From NCBI GenBank assembly GCA_943737045.1, contig CALSFV010000222.1, forward strand, positions 1-64,000: 64,000 nucleotides of DNA, read 5' to 3'. A model generated the notes under the pieces. That model did no database searches. It was not told where the DNA came from and saw only the letters and a list, made by a program, of their open reading frames with translations. The translations under genes and the position numbers were made by a program. Below are positions 24,084-35,709 of this stretch, piece by piece. The stretch comes from Parapristionchus giblindavisi (taxonomy: Eukaryota; Nematoda; Chromadorea; Rhabditida; Diplogasteridae). Position 1 is the first letter of the stretch. Every line of letters starts with the position of its first letter.

Positions 24084-24608
24084 CAAGGCTGGGATTTTGT
24101 GTTTTGTGTTTTGTTGTGTTTTTCATGGTCAAGGACATAAAAAATTTTGTGTAAAAATTTTATGTAAATGAGGCACAAAATAACACAAAAAATTGGTATC
24201 AATTTTCTGATTTTACAAGATTTTCAGGAAGAAAATGGATGATATTAGTCGTTTCGTATAGTAAAATTTTATCTGCAAAATTGTAAATTTTGCAACGATC
24301 GGATAATTTTGGTATAGAATTTCCTTTTATCAGTAATTTGAAGCTTGCTATCTCCGTTTTCGTTCAACCGAATACCAGACTGATAGGTTTCTCGGTCGCT
24401 GTTCTTTTTTTTGAACTGATAGTACATGCCGTTTTGTTGGCGTTGAAGTTCTATATTGAAAAATACCTTTTATTAGCTATAAACTTGCTCAAATCTAGAG
24501 TAAAATATTTTGTGCTTTTTTGTGTTTTGTGTACACAAAAAAATATTTTTGTGTTTTTTGTGTACACAAAATTTTTGTGTCAAGAAAACGTTGTGTGTCC
24601 CAGCCCTG
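24084..24608. mobile_element. hAT-like non-autonomous element nested in the Tc1 end
   Basis: It starts CAAGGCTGGGATTTTGTG and ends with the inverse of CAGGGCTGGGACACACAA. The flanks are CTTTCATT (24076-24083) and TTTTCATT (24609-24616), an 8-bp target duplication with one mismatch. The CAGGGCTGGG-type ends and 8-bp duplication are characteristic of the hAT superfamily (established). The interior is AT-rich with many TTTTGTGT runs and no transposase. Confidence 0.8.
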
Positions 24609-24631
24609 TTTTCATTATGTCGCGCACTGTA

Positions 24632-25460
24632 GATATACTGTCGATACATTTAACAGTATTCCGCGGAGTACACGATCCGGTGCAAACCCTAGATGGATAC
24701 TAATCTGAAAATATATCGATGACAAAGCAGTTATCGATTGTTCGGTCTCTTACTATCACACGAATTGACAACGTCGCTGAAAACATGAACATCCATAGGA
24801 TGGTCCATTTGGTTAGACGATCGAATAACACGCGATAGCGGTACCATACCGTTTTGCAACATTAAACATTCCCTTGAATAATAACCTCATCGTTATCGCC
24901 TTTTATCAAATGTGGTCTCACACGCCATGTGCACGTTAGTTCAAAATGCAAGAGAGATGGGAATAGAGGGGCCAAAGAGATGTTGAGGCAACATTTGCTA
25001 TCACTGTGGTGCGCTGTTTGGTGTGTTTTCACAATCTCATAATAATGAGACTATAGTTCATTAGTCAGAGCGGCGCACCTCAGACAGGTTTGGTGGAGCG
25101 GCGGAGAGGGTGACAGAGAGAATCATTTGGTGCCATCTAGCACGCATACCCTCTCTAATGCAGCCCAGCAAACCCGCCTGGAATCCGCCTCGCCCTCTTT
25201 ATAAGTTGGAAAACATGATTCGCCATTCCTTTACTGTTGCCCCGCTATTACAGAGGCTGAACTAACGTGTGTGAGTAGCCAGAAGAAGGCGATATTGTCC
25301 TACACTAGACGGTGGACTCCGAATTATGGCGACGCTAAGAAGAATGTTGATTGTAATACTAGGGATAGTGTTGATTGAATGAATATCGGAAGACGCGCAT
25401 ATGAAGACCAACTTCAGTGTACTGGGACTGCCTGAAGTAAGAAGAGCTTTTCCCCATGCT
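24632..25460 (-). pseudogene. Chemoreceptor pseudogene related to the gene at 45.5-48 kb
   Basis: On the minus strand, 25,460-25,290 matches the first exon of the plus-strand chemoreceptor (shared GAATTATGG...AAGAAGAATGTTGAT on the opposite strand). The stretch 24,860-24,635 matches its fourth-helix exons (shared GGATGGTCCATTTGGTTAGACGATCGAATAA), in the order expected for one gene. Frames are broken and about 430 bp of unrelated sequence separates the blocks. The Tc1-like relic lies at its truncated 3' side. Confidence 0.8.
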
Positions 25461-25563
25461 CAACAGAGTCCTACTCTTGATAAATGTGCATTAAATCAAA
25501 TCAAAAATCAATACATAAATAAAAAAAATAAATAAATAAAATAAAAAAAAATATATATATATA

Positions 25564-26155
25564 CCGTCAAAACGAAAAAAAGTGAAACATTTGTGACAAT
25601 TTGTGACAAATTGTCACAAAAGTTCACAAAGTGCCTATTTTTAGCGTTTTTTCACGCACTAGAAGATGTATTTTCTCAGGTATTTTAGTGTGGATGTGTT
25701 TGCCAAATGCAGTAATGTATGACAAAAGCAAAATAATTAATCGGGAGCGCCGCGGTGAAAAATTGGTATACTGTAGCATACTGTAGAATCTTACTGTAAA
25801 ACTACTACCATCGCGCCTTCTTCGTCTAATCATGGATGTACCTTTCATTACATGACTTCCTATAACGAATTTGCACTGTTTGGATCATGTCATGGATCAG
25901 GTTGCATAACAGGTATACTGTAGAAAATCCTACCGTATACCAGTTTGACCAAACAGCGTTCGCAGTGAATTATTTGAATCGCTTTCTTCACATGTCAATT
26001 AGGCAAGCCCAATGATGCTCACATACCCTATTATCTAATAAAATACTTGCAACCGCGTTTTGATATCATAACACAAAATTTTCAAAATCTTGTGAACTTT
26101 TGTGACAATTTGTCACAAATTGTCACAAATGTTTCACTTTTTTTCGTTTTGACGG
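25564..26155. mobile_element. TIR element, 592 bp, with TGTGACAATT-rich ends
   Basis: Inverted ends of about 75 bp begin CCGTCAAAACGAAAAAAAGT and contain repeated ATTTGTGACAA/TTGTCACAAA. TA flanks each end (25562-25563, 26156-26157), fitting a Tc1/mariner-mobilised MITE. The interior has no transposase. Confidence 0.85.
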
Positions 26156-26204
26156 TATAATACACCGATTATTGAGAAAAAGACAATCATACTTGCGTCT
26201 TCGC

Positions 26205-26330
26205 GTATTGTTGTACTATTGTTCCGCTTTGCAGCCTTTCTTGAAGGCCACATCACCATTTGAGAGAAAAGATTCACTGTTTTTCATTTTACGGTAGCAC
26301 AAAAGATACTAAATAGCAAATAAATCCCTT
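26205..26330 (+). repeat. Second copy of the 23,046-23,188 block
   Basis: Shared phrases include TTGTTCCGCTTTGCAGCCTT-type sequence, CACATCACCATTTGAG and AAGATTCACTGTTTTTCATT, ending AGATACTAAATAGCAAATAA in both places. Copies are in the same orientation, about 3.1 kb apart. Confidence 0.8.
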
Positions 26331-27474
26331 AATATATAGATAGTGATTTTGCGAAAATCCAAAAGTGCCTTTCGTAGAACATCAATAACTTCCGTCATAC
26401 GCAAGCAATCAAGGCGTTTTTTTTTCAGATTGTAGCCAGATACCTTGACTAATTTTCGCTTATTTTTTCACCACCATAACCCCTACCGTAACCGAGTTAG
26501 TTCGCGATAACTGTCGAAAAAAAAATGAACCACTCCCACCGCAGCCCCCGTTGAAGATAGAGCGATGCGGTTTTCACCATTAGATTCAGCGTAGTCGAAA
26601 TGTGAAAACTGTCGGACAAAATTTTAAAATATTTCCTTAAAATCATTTTATTATTGATTAAAGTTGCAACATTTTCAACTTTGCGTTTATCGATTTATTC
26701 TTTTGTTTTTCTATTCAGTTTTACTAAATCGAATACGGAGAACACGATGCGCACATTCTCCGATCGCAATTCTATCGATTAACGCCCTAAATTTGCATAT
26801 CAACATTTCACCACCTCCGTTTTGCGATAAAAAGCGACTATTACTGCTTCTTTTCGCTTGCATATGACATTTACGAATTTATTATCATTATTCAAAACAA
26901 AAATAAGTCACAAGAAGCAAAAACAAGCAAAAGAAACGATTCAGGCCGTAACAATTGTGACACAGTGAGCGCGTCGCGTACGCGTCGCGTGTGCTCATTT
27001 CGAAGCGATCATTTCAAAGAATGCCAATTCAATCGTGGGGTTTACTGCTAAATTGCGATTTCATTGTTTCATTTAGTATTCATATCATCACTATTCCTTT
27101 ATGCCATCACTGGTTAGGGCTCTTACTATATAGAACTTCGTTTTGCCACTTTCCACAACAGCCTTTCGTAGAATATTAATACACTACCAATCAAGGCGCA
27201 CTTTTGTTTAGATTGTAGCCAGACTTCTTGACTACTTTTCGCCAGTGACCTTACCACCATATCCTCTACCCACAGTATTCTGGTTCAAGCCATTTTGTTT
27301 CCATAGCGAGACAAGCGAAAGACGATTGCATTTGAGAGAGTTTCTATGTTGAGCGGTCGTTTTGGCTTTCACAGTACATAGAACATTGTGTACCGTAACC
27401 GAGTCAGTTAACTGGCGATAAAAATGAACAGAGAGCACAGCGGCCCCTATGAATATAGAGCTTCTCAGCAAAGT
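26331..27474. other. Intergenic, no gene recognised
   Basis: Contains the third copy of the 118-bp repeat (27,273-27,395). It has split one member of a pair of similar blocks: CCACCATAACCCCTACCGTAACCGAGT near 26,470 versus CCACCATATCCTCTACC...TACCGTAACCGAGTC around 27,250-27,405. The uninterrupted block at 26,470 thus shows the insertion point. Confidence 0.5.
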
Positions 27475-27673
27475 TTCTTTATTTAAGGTAGTCTTAGCGT
27501 TAGTTCCCGTGACACTATATTGATCTACTTAAAGATTTAAGGTAGTCTTAGCGTTGGTTCCCGTGATAATATATTGATCTACTTAAAGATTTAAGGTAGT
27601 CTTAGCGTTAGTCAACGTGATACTATATTGATCTACTTAAACATTCTATCGATTCAGTTACCATTCACACTTA

Positions 27674-28801
27674 CAAGGGAAGCACAACTGAAAACGTGTT
27701 AGATACCGAAAGCGACTCACATGGTTGGTGAGGGCTGATGGGGAGATGGCCATACGTGATTTCAGAAGGTGCTCATCGGACCTACTAATCGATATTTTCG
27801 ATCGATGTTTTTCCGGCACATTTTTCGCTAAAATCCCCCTATGTATTACACGGTAGAGCGCTTGGATATCCTATGAGTGGTAAGGTATAGAGACCATCTG
27901 CATCTGCCTCGAAGGCTCAATCGGGAGCCCATCTAACTATCACCCCAATACCCCCTGGTACTATTCCCGCCGCGGTCAAATATTTTGCAAATTTTTACAA
28001 ACTCCCACAACTTTATTTTCATTGTTATGTGATATTTGTGTGCTTTAAAATATTAATTGAAAATATTGAAAGAAGAAAAATAATTTATGTTGGCATTTTG
28101 TATAGCAAAAAAAAAACAAACTTAAACAAAAAAATGTAAACAATTTTTTGTCAATTTTTTAACAAACTATTTTGATTTATTTTGATTGATTTCAATTCAT
28201 TTTTTTTGTATTGGTCTTTGGGCTTTAAAAAATGTCTTGTCGAGTTACCCAATGAACAAGGAAACAACAATTTTTTCACCGATTTGGAAAAAGTCAGTTT
28301 GCGTTAACTTGTTAACTTGTGGTGTGGTGTAGCGATATACGAGAGGTGAATATCATCAATTTTTACTGGAGATCAAAATTATTAATGCATATTTTTCAGT
28401 ATTTTTTTTTGCACAAAATGTTAACATTAAAAATTTTATCTTCTTTCATCATCTTCCATTCTCACGTAAGAGCTCATAAATGACGATAAAACGATGAAAA
28501 TAAAGTTGAGGGAGTTTGTAAAAATTTGCAAAAAAATTTTGACCGCGGCGGGAATAGTACCAGGGGGTATTGGGGTGATAATCAGATGCGCTCCCGATTG
28601 AGCCTTCGAGGCAGATGGTCTCTATACCTAGGGTATCCAAGCGCTCTACCGTGTAATACATAGGGGGATTTTAGCGAAAACATTGATTAGTAGGTCCGAT
28701 GAGCACCTCCTGAAATCACGTATGGCCATCTCCCCCTCAGCCCTGACCAACCATGTGAGTCGCTTTCGGGATCTAACACGTTTTCAGTTGTGCTTCCCTT
28801 G
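27674..28801. mobile_element. CAAGGGAA foldback, 1,128 bp, inserted in the satellite
   Basis: It begins CAAGGGAAGCACAACTGAAA and ends with the inverse. TTA flanks both sides (27671-27673, 28802-28804). Neighbouring satellite units read TTCACACTTAGCAAAG at the same position, confirming a clean insertion with a TTA duplication. The arms are about 400 bp and contain GGTAGAGCGCTTGG (tRNA box A-like) and CCGCGGCGGG-type GC blocks; the middle is AT-rich. No coding sequence. Confidence 0.93.
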
Positions 28802-30502
28802 TTAGCAAAGGTTATTTAGTTAAGGTAGTCTTATCGTTAGTTCCCGTCATACTATAGATTTAAGGTAGTCTTAGCGTTAGTTCCCGTGACACTATATTGA
28901 TCTACTTATAGATTTTAGGTAGTCTTAGCGTTAGTCCCCGTGATACTATATTGATCTACTTATAGATTTAAGGTAGTCTTAGCGTTAGTCCCCGTGATAC
29001 TATATTGATCTACTTATTCATTCTATCGATTGAGTTACCGTTCACACTTAGCAAAGTTTCTTTAGTTAAGGTAGTCTTAGCGTTAGTTCCCGTGACGCTA
29101 TATTGATCTACTTAAAGATTTAAGGTAGTCTTAGCGTTAGTTCCCGTGACACTATATTGATCTACTTAAAGATTTAAGTTAGTCATATCGTTAGTTCCCG
29201 TGATACTATATTGATCTACTTAAAGATTTAAGGTAGTCTTAGCGTTAGTTCCCGTGATACTCTATTGATCTACTTATTCATTCTATCGATTGAGTTACCG
29301 TTCACACTTAGCAAAGTTTCTTTAGTTAAGGTAGTCTTAGCGTCAGTTCCCGTGACGCTATATTGATCTACTTAAAGATTTAAGGTAGTCTTAGCGTTAG
29401 TTCCCGTGACATTATATTGATCTACTTAAAGATTTAAGGTAGTCTTAGCGTTAGTTCCCGTGACACTATATTGATCTACTTAAAGATTTAAGTTAGTCTT
29501 ATCGTTAGTTCCCGTGATACTATATTGATCTACTTAAAGATTTAATGCAGTCTTATCGTTAGTTCCCGTAATACCATAGATTTAAGGTAGTCTTAGCGTT
29601 AGTTCCCGTGACACTATATTGATCTACTTATAGATTTTAGGTAGTCTTAGCGTTAGTCCCCGTGATACTATATTGATCTACTTATAGATTTAAGGTAGTC
29701 TTAGCGTTAGTCCCCGTGATACTATATTGATCTACTTATTCATTCTATCGATTGAGTTACCGTTCACACTTAGCAAAGTTTCTTTAGTTAAGGTAGTCTT
29801 AGCGTTAGTTCCCGTGACGCTATATTGATCTACTTAAAGATTTAAGGTAGTCTTAGCGTTAGTTCCCGTGACACTATATTGATCTGCTTAAAGATTTAAG
29901 TTAGTCATATCGTTAGTTCCCGTGATACTATATTGATCTACTTAAAGATTTAAGGTAGTCTTAGCGTTAGTTCCCGTGATACTCTATTGATCTACTTATT
30001 CATTCTATCGATTGAGTTACCGTTCACACTTAGCAAAGTTTCTTTAGTTAAGGTAGTCTTAGCGTCAGTTCCCGTGACGCTATATTGATCTACTTAAAGA
30101 TTTAAGGTAGTCTTAGCGTTAGTTCCCGTGACATTATATTGATCTACTTAAAGATTTAAGGTAGTCTTAGCGTTAGTTCCCGTGACACTATATTGATCTA
30201 CTTAAAGATTTAAGTTAGTCTTATCGTTAGTTCCCGTGATACTATATTGATCTACTTAAAGATTTAATGCAGTCTTATCGTTAGTTCCCGTAATACCATA
30301 GATTTAAGGTAGTCTTAGCGTTATTTCCCGTGACACTATATTGATCTACTTATAGATTTTAGGTAGTCTTAGCGTTAGTCCCCGTGATACTATATTGATC
30401 TACTTATAGATTTAAGGTAGTCTTAGCGTTAGTTCCCGTGACACTATATTGATCTACTAAAAGATTTAAGTTAGTCTTATCGTTAGTTCCCGCGATACTA
30501 TA

Positions 30503-31126
30503 CAGTCCCGCACGATCGCCCTCCCTAAAGGCGGGCCGCCGCGACATGATTCATGTCGCCTCATGTCGCATCCTTCTAAAAGACTTTTAAAATATTTCAT
30601 TAGTTGTGGTCATTGCATCATCAGATAAGATAAATATCACCGTTGAAACGAATAAAAAAGGTTAACTCTGGACAGAGTTATTGAAGGATCATGCCTGACG
30701 GGGTGCTGACCTTGCGAAAACGATTTTCTAGCAAATGTGTTTTAGAACGGTTTTTTCTCGTATTGGAAGAATTGTATTTGGAAGTATTGTAATTATTTCG
30801 CAAAATACACGAGAAAATACAAAAGAAAATCCGCAGAAAGCGTCCAAAAACTTGTTCGTGAGAAAATCGATTTCGCAGGGTCAATGAAAAGTGCGGGAAA
30901 TTCAAATTTGCAGGGATTACGGTAGCAAAATCACCCATGATCCTTCAATAACTCTGTCCAGAGTTAACCGATTTTATTCGTTTCAACGGTGATCTTAATC
31001 TTATCTGATGATGCAATGATTACAGCTAATGATATGTTTTAAAAGTCTTTTAGAAGGATGCGACATGAGGCGACATGAATCATGTCGCGGCGGCCCGCCT
31101 TTAGGGAGGGCGATCGTGCGGGACTG
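30503..31126. mobile_element. Palindromic TA-flanked element, 624 bp, in the satellite (copy 1)
   Basis: Ends are CAGTCCCGCACGATCGCCCT and its inverse, flanked by TA (30501-30502, 31127-31128). The satellite unit ACTATATTGATC is restored if the element and one TA are removed. Arms hold GGCGGGCCGCCGCGACATGA and tandem CATGTCGC motifs, then an AACTCTG(GA)CAGAGTTA-bounded inner segment. Frames inside are not supported as genes. TA duplication and the CAG start suggest Tc1/mariner mobilisation. Confidence 0.92.
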
Positions 31127-32761
31127 TATTGATCTACTTAAAGATTTAAGGTAGTCTTAGCGTTAGTTCCCGTGATACTATATTGATCTACTTATTCATT
31201 CTATCGATTGAGTTACCGTTCACACTTATTGTTAGCAAAGTTTCTTTAGTTAAGGTAGTCTTAGCGTTAAGTTCCCGTGACACTATATTGATCTACTTAA
31301 AGATTTAAGGTAGTCTTAGCGTTAGTTCCCGTGACACTATATTGATCTACTTAAAGATTTAAGGTAGTCTTAGCGTTAGTTCCCGTGACACTATATTGAT
31401 CTACTTAAAGATTTAAGTTAGTCTTATCGTTAGTTCCCGTGATACTATATTGATCTACTTAAAGATTTAAGGTAGTCTTAGCGTTAGTTCCCGTGATACT
31501 ATATTGATCTACTTATTCATTCAATCGATTGAGTTACCATTCACACTTAGCAAAAGTTATTTAGTTAAGGTAGTCTTAGCGTTAGTTCCCGTGACGCTAT
31601 ATTGATCTACTTAAAGATTTAAGGTAGTCTTAGCGTTAGTTCCCGTGACACTATATTGATCTACTAAAAGATTTAAGTTAGTCTTATCGTTAGTTCCCGC
31701 GATACTATATTGATCTACTTAAAGATTTAAGGTAGTCTTATTGTTAGCGTTAGTTCCCGTGATACTATATTGATCTACTTAAAGATTTAAGGTAGTCTTA
31801 GCGTTAGTTCCCGTGATACTATATTGATCTACTTATTCATTCTATCGATTGAGTTACCGTTCACACTTAGCAAAGTTTCTTTAGTTAAGGTAGTCTTAGC
31901 GTTAGTTCCCGTGACACTATATTGATCTACTTAAAAATTTAAGGTAGTCTTAGCGTTAGTTCCCGTGACGCTATATTGATCTACTTAAAGATTTAAGGTA
32001 GTCTTAGCGTTAGTTCCCGTGACACTATATTGATCTACTTAAAGATTTAATGTAGTCTTAGCGTTAGTTCCCGTGACACTATATTGATCTACTTAAAAAT
32101 TTAAGGTAGTCTTAGCGTTAGTTCCCGTGACACTATATTGATCTACTTAAAGATTTAAGTTAGTCTTAGCGTTAGTTCCCGTGATACTATATTGATCTAC
32201 TTAAAGATTTAAGGTAGTCTTAGCGTTAGTTCCCGTGATACTCTATTGATCTACTTATTCATTCTATCGATTGAGTTACCGTTCACACTTAGCAAAGTTT
32301 CTTTAGTTAAGGTAGTCTTAGCGTCAGTTCCCGTGACGCTATATTGATCTACTTAAAGATTTAAGGTAGTCTTAGCGTTAGTTCCCGTGACATTATATTG
32401 ATCTACTTAAAGATTTAAGGTAGTCTTAGCGTTAGTTCCCGTGACACTATATTGATCTACTTAAAGATTTAAGTTAGTCTTATCGTTAGTTCCCGTGATA
32501 CTATATTGATCTACTTAAAGATTTAATGCAGTCTTATCGTTAGTTCCCGTAATACCATAGATTTAAGGTAGTCTTAGCGTTATTTCCCGTGACACTATAT
32601 TGATCTACTTATAGATTTTAGGTAGTCTTAGCGTTAGTCCCCGTGATACTATATTGATCTACTTATAGATTTAAGGTAGTCTTAGCGTTAGTTCCCGTGA
32701 CACTATATTGATCTACTAAAAGATTTAAGTTAGTCTTATCGTTAGTTCCCGCGATACTATA

Positions 32762-33385
32762 CAGTCCCGCACGATCGCCCTCCCTAAAGGCGGGCCGCCG
32801 CGACATGATTCATGTCGCCTCATGTCGCATCCTTCTAAAAGACTTTTAAAATATTTCATTAGTTGTGGTCATTGCATCATCAGATATGATAAATATCACC
32901 GTTGAAACGAATAAAAAAGGTTAACTCTGGACAGAGTTATTGAAGGATCATGCCTGATGGGGTGCTGACCTTGCGAAAACGATTTTCTAGCAAATGTGTT
33001 TTAGAACGGTTTTTTCTCGTATTGGAAGAATTGTATTTGGAAGTATTGTAATTATTTCGCAAAATACACGAGAAAATACAAAAGAAAATCCGCAGAAAGC
33101 GTCCAAAAACTTGTTCGTGAGAAAATCGATTTCGCAGGGTCAATGAAAAGTGCGGGAAATTCAAATTTGCAGGGATTACGGTAGCAAAATCACCCATGAT
33201 CCTTCAATAACTCTGTCCAGAGTTAACCGATTTTATTCGTTTCAACGGTGATCTTAATCTTATCTGATGATGCAATGATTACAGCTAATGATATGTTTTA
33301 AAAGTCTTTTAGAAGGATGCGACATGAGGCGACATGAATCATGTCGCGGCGGCCCGCCTTTAGGGAGGGCGATCGTGCGGGACTG
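32762..33385. mobile_element. Palindromic TA-flanked element, 624 bp (copy 2, by segmental duplication)
   Basis: Essentially identical to the element 2,259 bp upstream, with identical flanking satellite variants on both sides (including the rare CACTTATTGTTAGC). It therefore arose by duplication of the satellite block, not by a new insertion. Confidence 0.92.
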
Positions 33386-35663
33386 TATTGATCTACTTAA
33401 AGATTTAAGGTAGTCTTAGCGTTAGTTCCCGTGATACTATATTGATCTACTTATTCATTCTATCGATTGAGTTACCGTTCACACTTATTGTTAGCAAAGT
33501 TTCTTTAGTTAAGGTAGTCTTAGCGTTAAGTTCCCGTGACACTATATTGATCTACTTAAAGATTTAAGGTAGTCTTAGCGTTAGTTCCCGTGACACTATA
33601 TTGATCTACTTAAAGATTTAAGGTAGTCTTAGCGTTAGTTCCCGTGACACTATATTGATCTACTTAAAGATTTAAGTTAGTCTTATCGTTAGTTCCCGTG
33701 ATACTATATTGATCTACTTAAAGATTTAAGGTAGTCTTAGCGTTAGTTCCCGTGATACTATATTGATCTACTTATTCATTCAATCGATTGAGTTACCATT
33801 CACACTTAGCAAAGGTTATTTAGTTAAGGTAGTCTTAGCGTTAGTTCCCGTGACGCTATATTGATCTACTTAAAGATTTAAGGTAGTCTTAGCGTTAGTT
33901 CCCGTGACACTATATTGATCTACTAAAAGATTTAAGTTAGTCTTATCGTTAGTTCCCGCGATACTATATTGATCTACTTAAAGATTTAAGGTAGTCTTAT
34001 TGTTAGCGTTAGTTCCCGTGATACTATATTGATCTACTTAAAGATTTAAGGTAGTCTTAGCGTTAGTTCCCGTGATACTATATTGATCTACTTATTCATT
34101 CTATCGATTGATTTACCGTTCACACTTAGCAAAGTTTCTTTAGTTAAGGTAGTCTTAGCGTTAGTTCCCGTGACACTATATTGATCTACTTAAAAATTTA
34201 AGGTAGTCTTAGCGTTAGTTCCCGTGACGCTATATTGATCTACTTAAAGATTTAAGGTAGTCTTAGCGTTAGTTCCCGTGACACTATATTGATCTACTTA
34301 AAGATTTAAGGTAGTCTTAGCGTTAGTTCCCGTGACACTATATTGATCTACTTAAAGATTTAATGTAGTCTTAGCGTTAGTTCCCGTGACACTATATTGA
34401 TCTACTTAAAAATTTAAGGTAGTCTTAGCGTTAGTTCCCGTGACACTATATTGATCTACTTAAAGATTTAAGTTAGTCTTAGCGTTAGTTCCCGTGATAC
34501 TATATTGATCTACTTAAAGATTTAAGGTAGTCTTAGCGTTAGTCAACGTGATACTATATTGATCTACTTAAACATTCTATCGATTCAGTTACCATTCACA
34601 CTTAGCAAAGGTTATTTAGTTAAGGTAGTCTTGTCGTTAGTTCCCGTAATGCTATATTGATCTACTTAGAGATTTAAGGTAGTCTTAGCGTTAGTTCCCG
34701 TGACACTATATTGATCTACTTAAAGATTTAAGGTAGTCTTAGCGTTAGTCCCCGTGATACTATATTGACCTACTTAAAGATTTATGGTAGTCTTAACGTT
34801 AGTTCCCGTGACACTATATTGATCTACTTATAGATTTTAGGTAGTCTTAGCGTTAGTCCCCGTGATACTATATTGATCTACTTATAGATTTAAGGTAGTC
34901 TTAGCGTTAGTTCCCGTGATACTATATTGATCTACTTATTCATTCTATCGATTGAGTTACCGTTCACACTTAGCAAAGTTTCTTTAGTTAAGGTAGTCTT
35001 AGCGTTAGTTCCCGTGACACTATGTTCATCTACTTAAAGATTTAATGTAGTCTTAGCGTTAGTTCCCGTGACGCTATATTGATCTACTTAAAGATTTAAG
35101 GTAGTCTTAGCGTTAGTTCCCATGATACTATATTGTAGTTTATAATAATAACAATAATAATAATAATATATTTATCGCATCTTGGAGAAGAGAGAAAAGA
35201 AGTGAGAAAAGAGAACAATAAAAATGCATATTAAGACAAGAAGTTGCGACGATATAGTTGCAATTACTGAATTGCAACTTTTACATAATCACTAAATACA
35301 TAAGGAGAGATCAATGATACAATAGTTCGATCTATATTGATCCACTTATTCATTCTATCGATTGATTTACCATTCACACTTAGCAAAGTTTCTTTAGATA
35401 AGGTAGTCTTAGCGTTAGTCCCCGTGATAATATATTGATCTACTTAAAGATTTAAGGTAGTCTTAGCGTTAGTTCCCGTGATACCACATTGATCTACTTA
35501 ACATCTTCCGCAGCGCTAAACAATTACCATAACCAAAAAATTATAGGGGGGGTTCGGGGGGTTTCCCCCCGATAGTCGCGCCGAGCTTGCGAGGCGCGGC
35601 TAGTAAGATAATAAAGAAAGGAGGAATTGTGAAAGAAGCAATATAAGGCATGATTCCATTGCA

Positions 35664-35671
35664 TATAAAAG
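35664..35671 (+). promoter_or_regulatory. TATA box of the seven-cysteine gene
   Basis: TATAAAAG 38 bp before the ATG at 35710. The box, the spacing and the surrounding ATTCCATTGCA / GAATGTCTTCAATGCTACTT are conserved upstream of the paralogue at 51.7 kb, so selection or recent common origin is likely. Confidence 0.7.
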
Positions 35672-35709
35672 AATGTCTTCAATGCTACTTCAATATACAT
35701 TCACCAAGT

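Larger units (their letters stand above)
23246..24629 (-). mobile_element. Tc1-like transposon relic, interrupted by a younger element
   Basis: The ends AGTGCGCGACATAATGAAAG and its inverse are flanked by TA (23244-23245 and 24630-24631). The second TIR is split by the element at 24,084-24,608. TIRs are about 50 bp, with inner part CACCCCTAAAATTGTGTGAT. The interior carries a decayed minus-strand transposase. Confidence 0.88.
27475..35505 (+). repeat. 54-bp satellite with higher-order structure, about 8 kb
   Basis: The basic unit reads AGATTTAAGGTAGTCTTAGC + GTTAGTTCCCGTGACACTAT + ATTGATCTACTTAA. Every few units the run is closed by a variant TTATTCATTCTATCGATTGA...TTCACACTTAGCAAAG, giving blocks of roughly 250-470 bp. 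These blocks are themselves repeated: variants such as TTAATGCAGTCTTATCG recur at 29,543, 30,282 and 32,525, and a 2,259-bp stretch with an inserted element is duplicated. Interruptions are a foldback at 27,674-28,801, two copies of a palindromic element, and an AAT-rich insert at about 35,136-35,335. Confidence 0.97.

Noticed and set aside
30678..30938. 86-codon frame present identically at 32,937-33,197
   Set aside because: The identity is explained by the 2,259-bp duplication; the frame lies inside a palindromic element and has no supporting features.
27475..35505. Regular direct repeats as a possible CRISPR array
   Set aside because: There are no unique spacers: units are contiguous 54-mers, and the genome is clearly eukaryotic.
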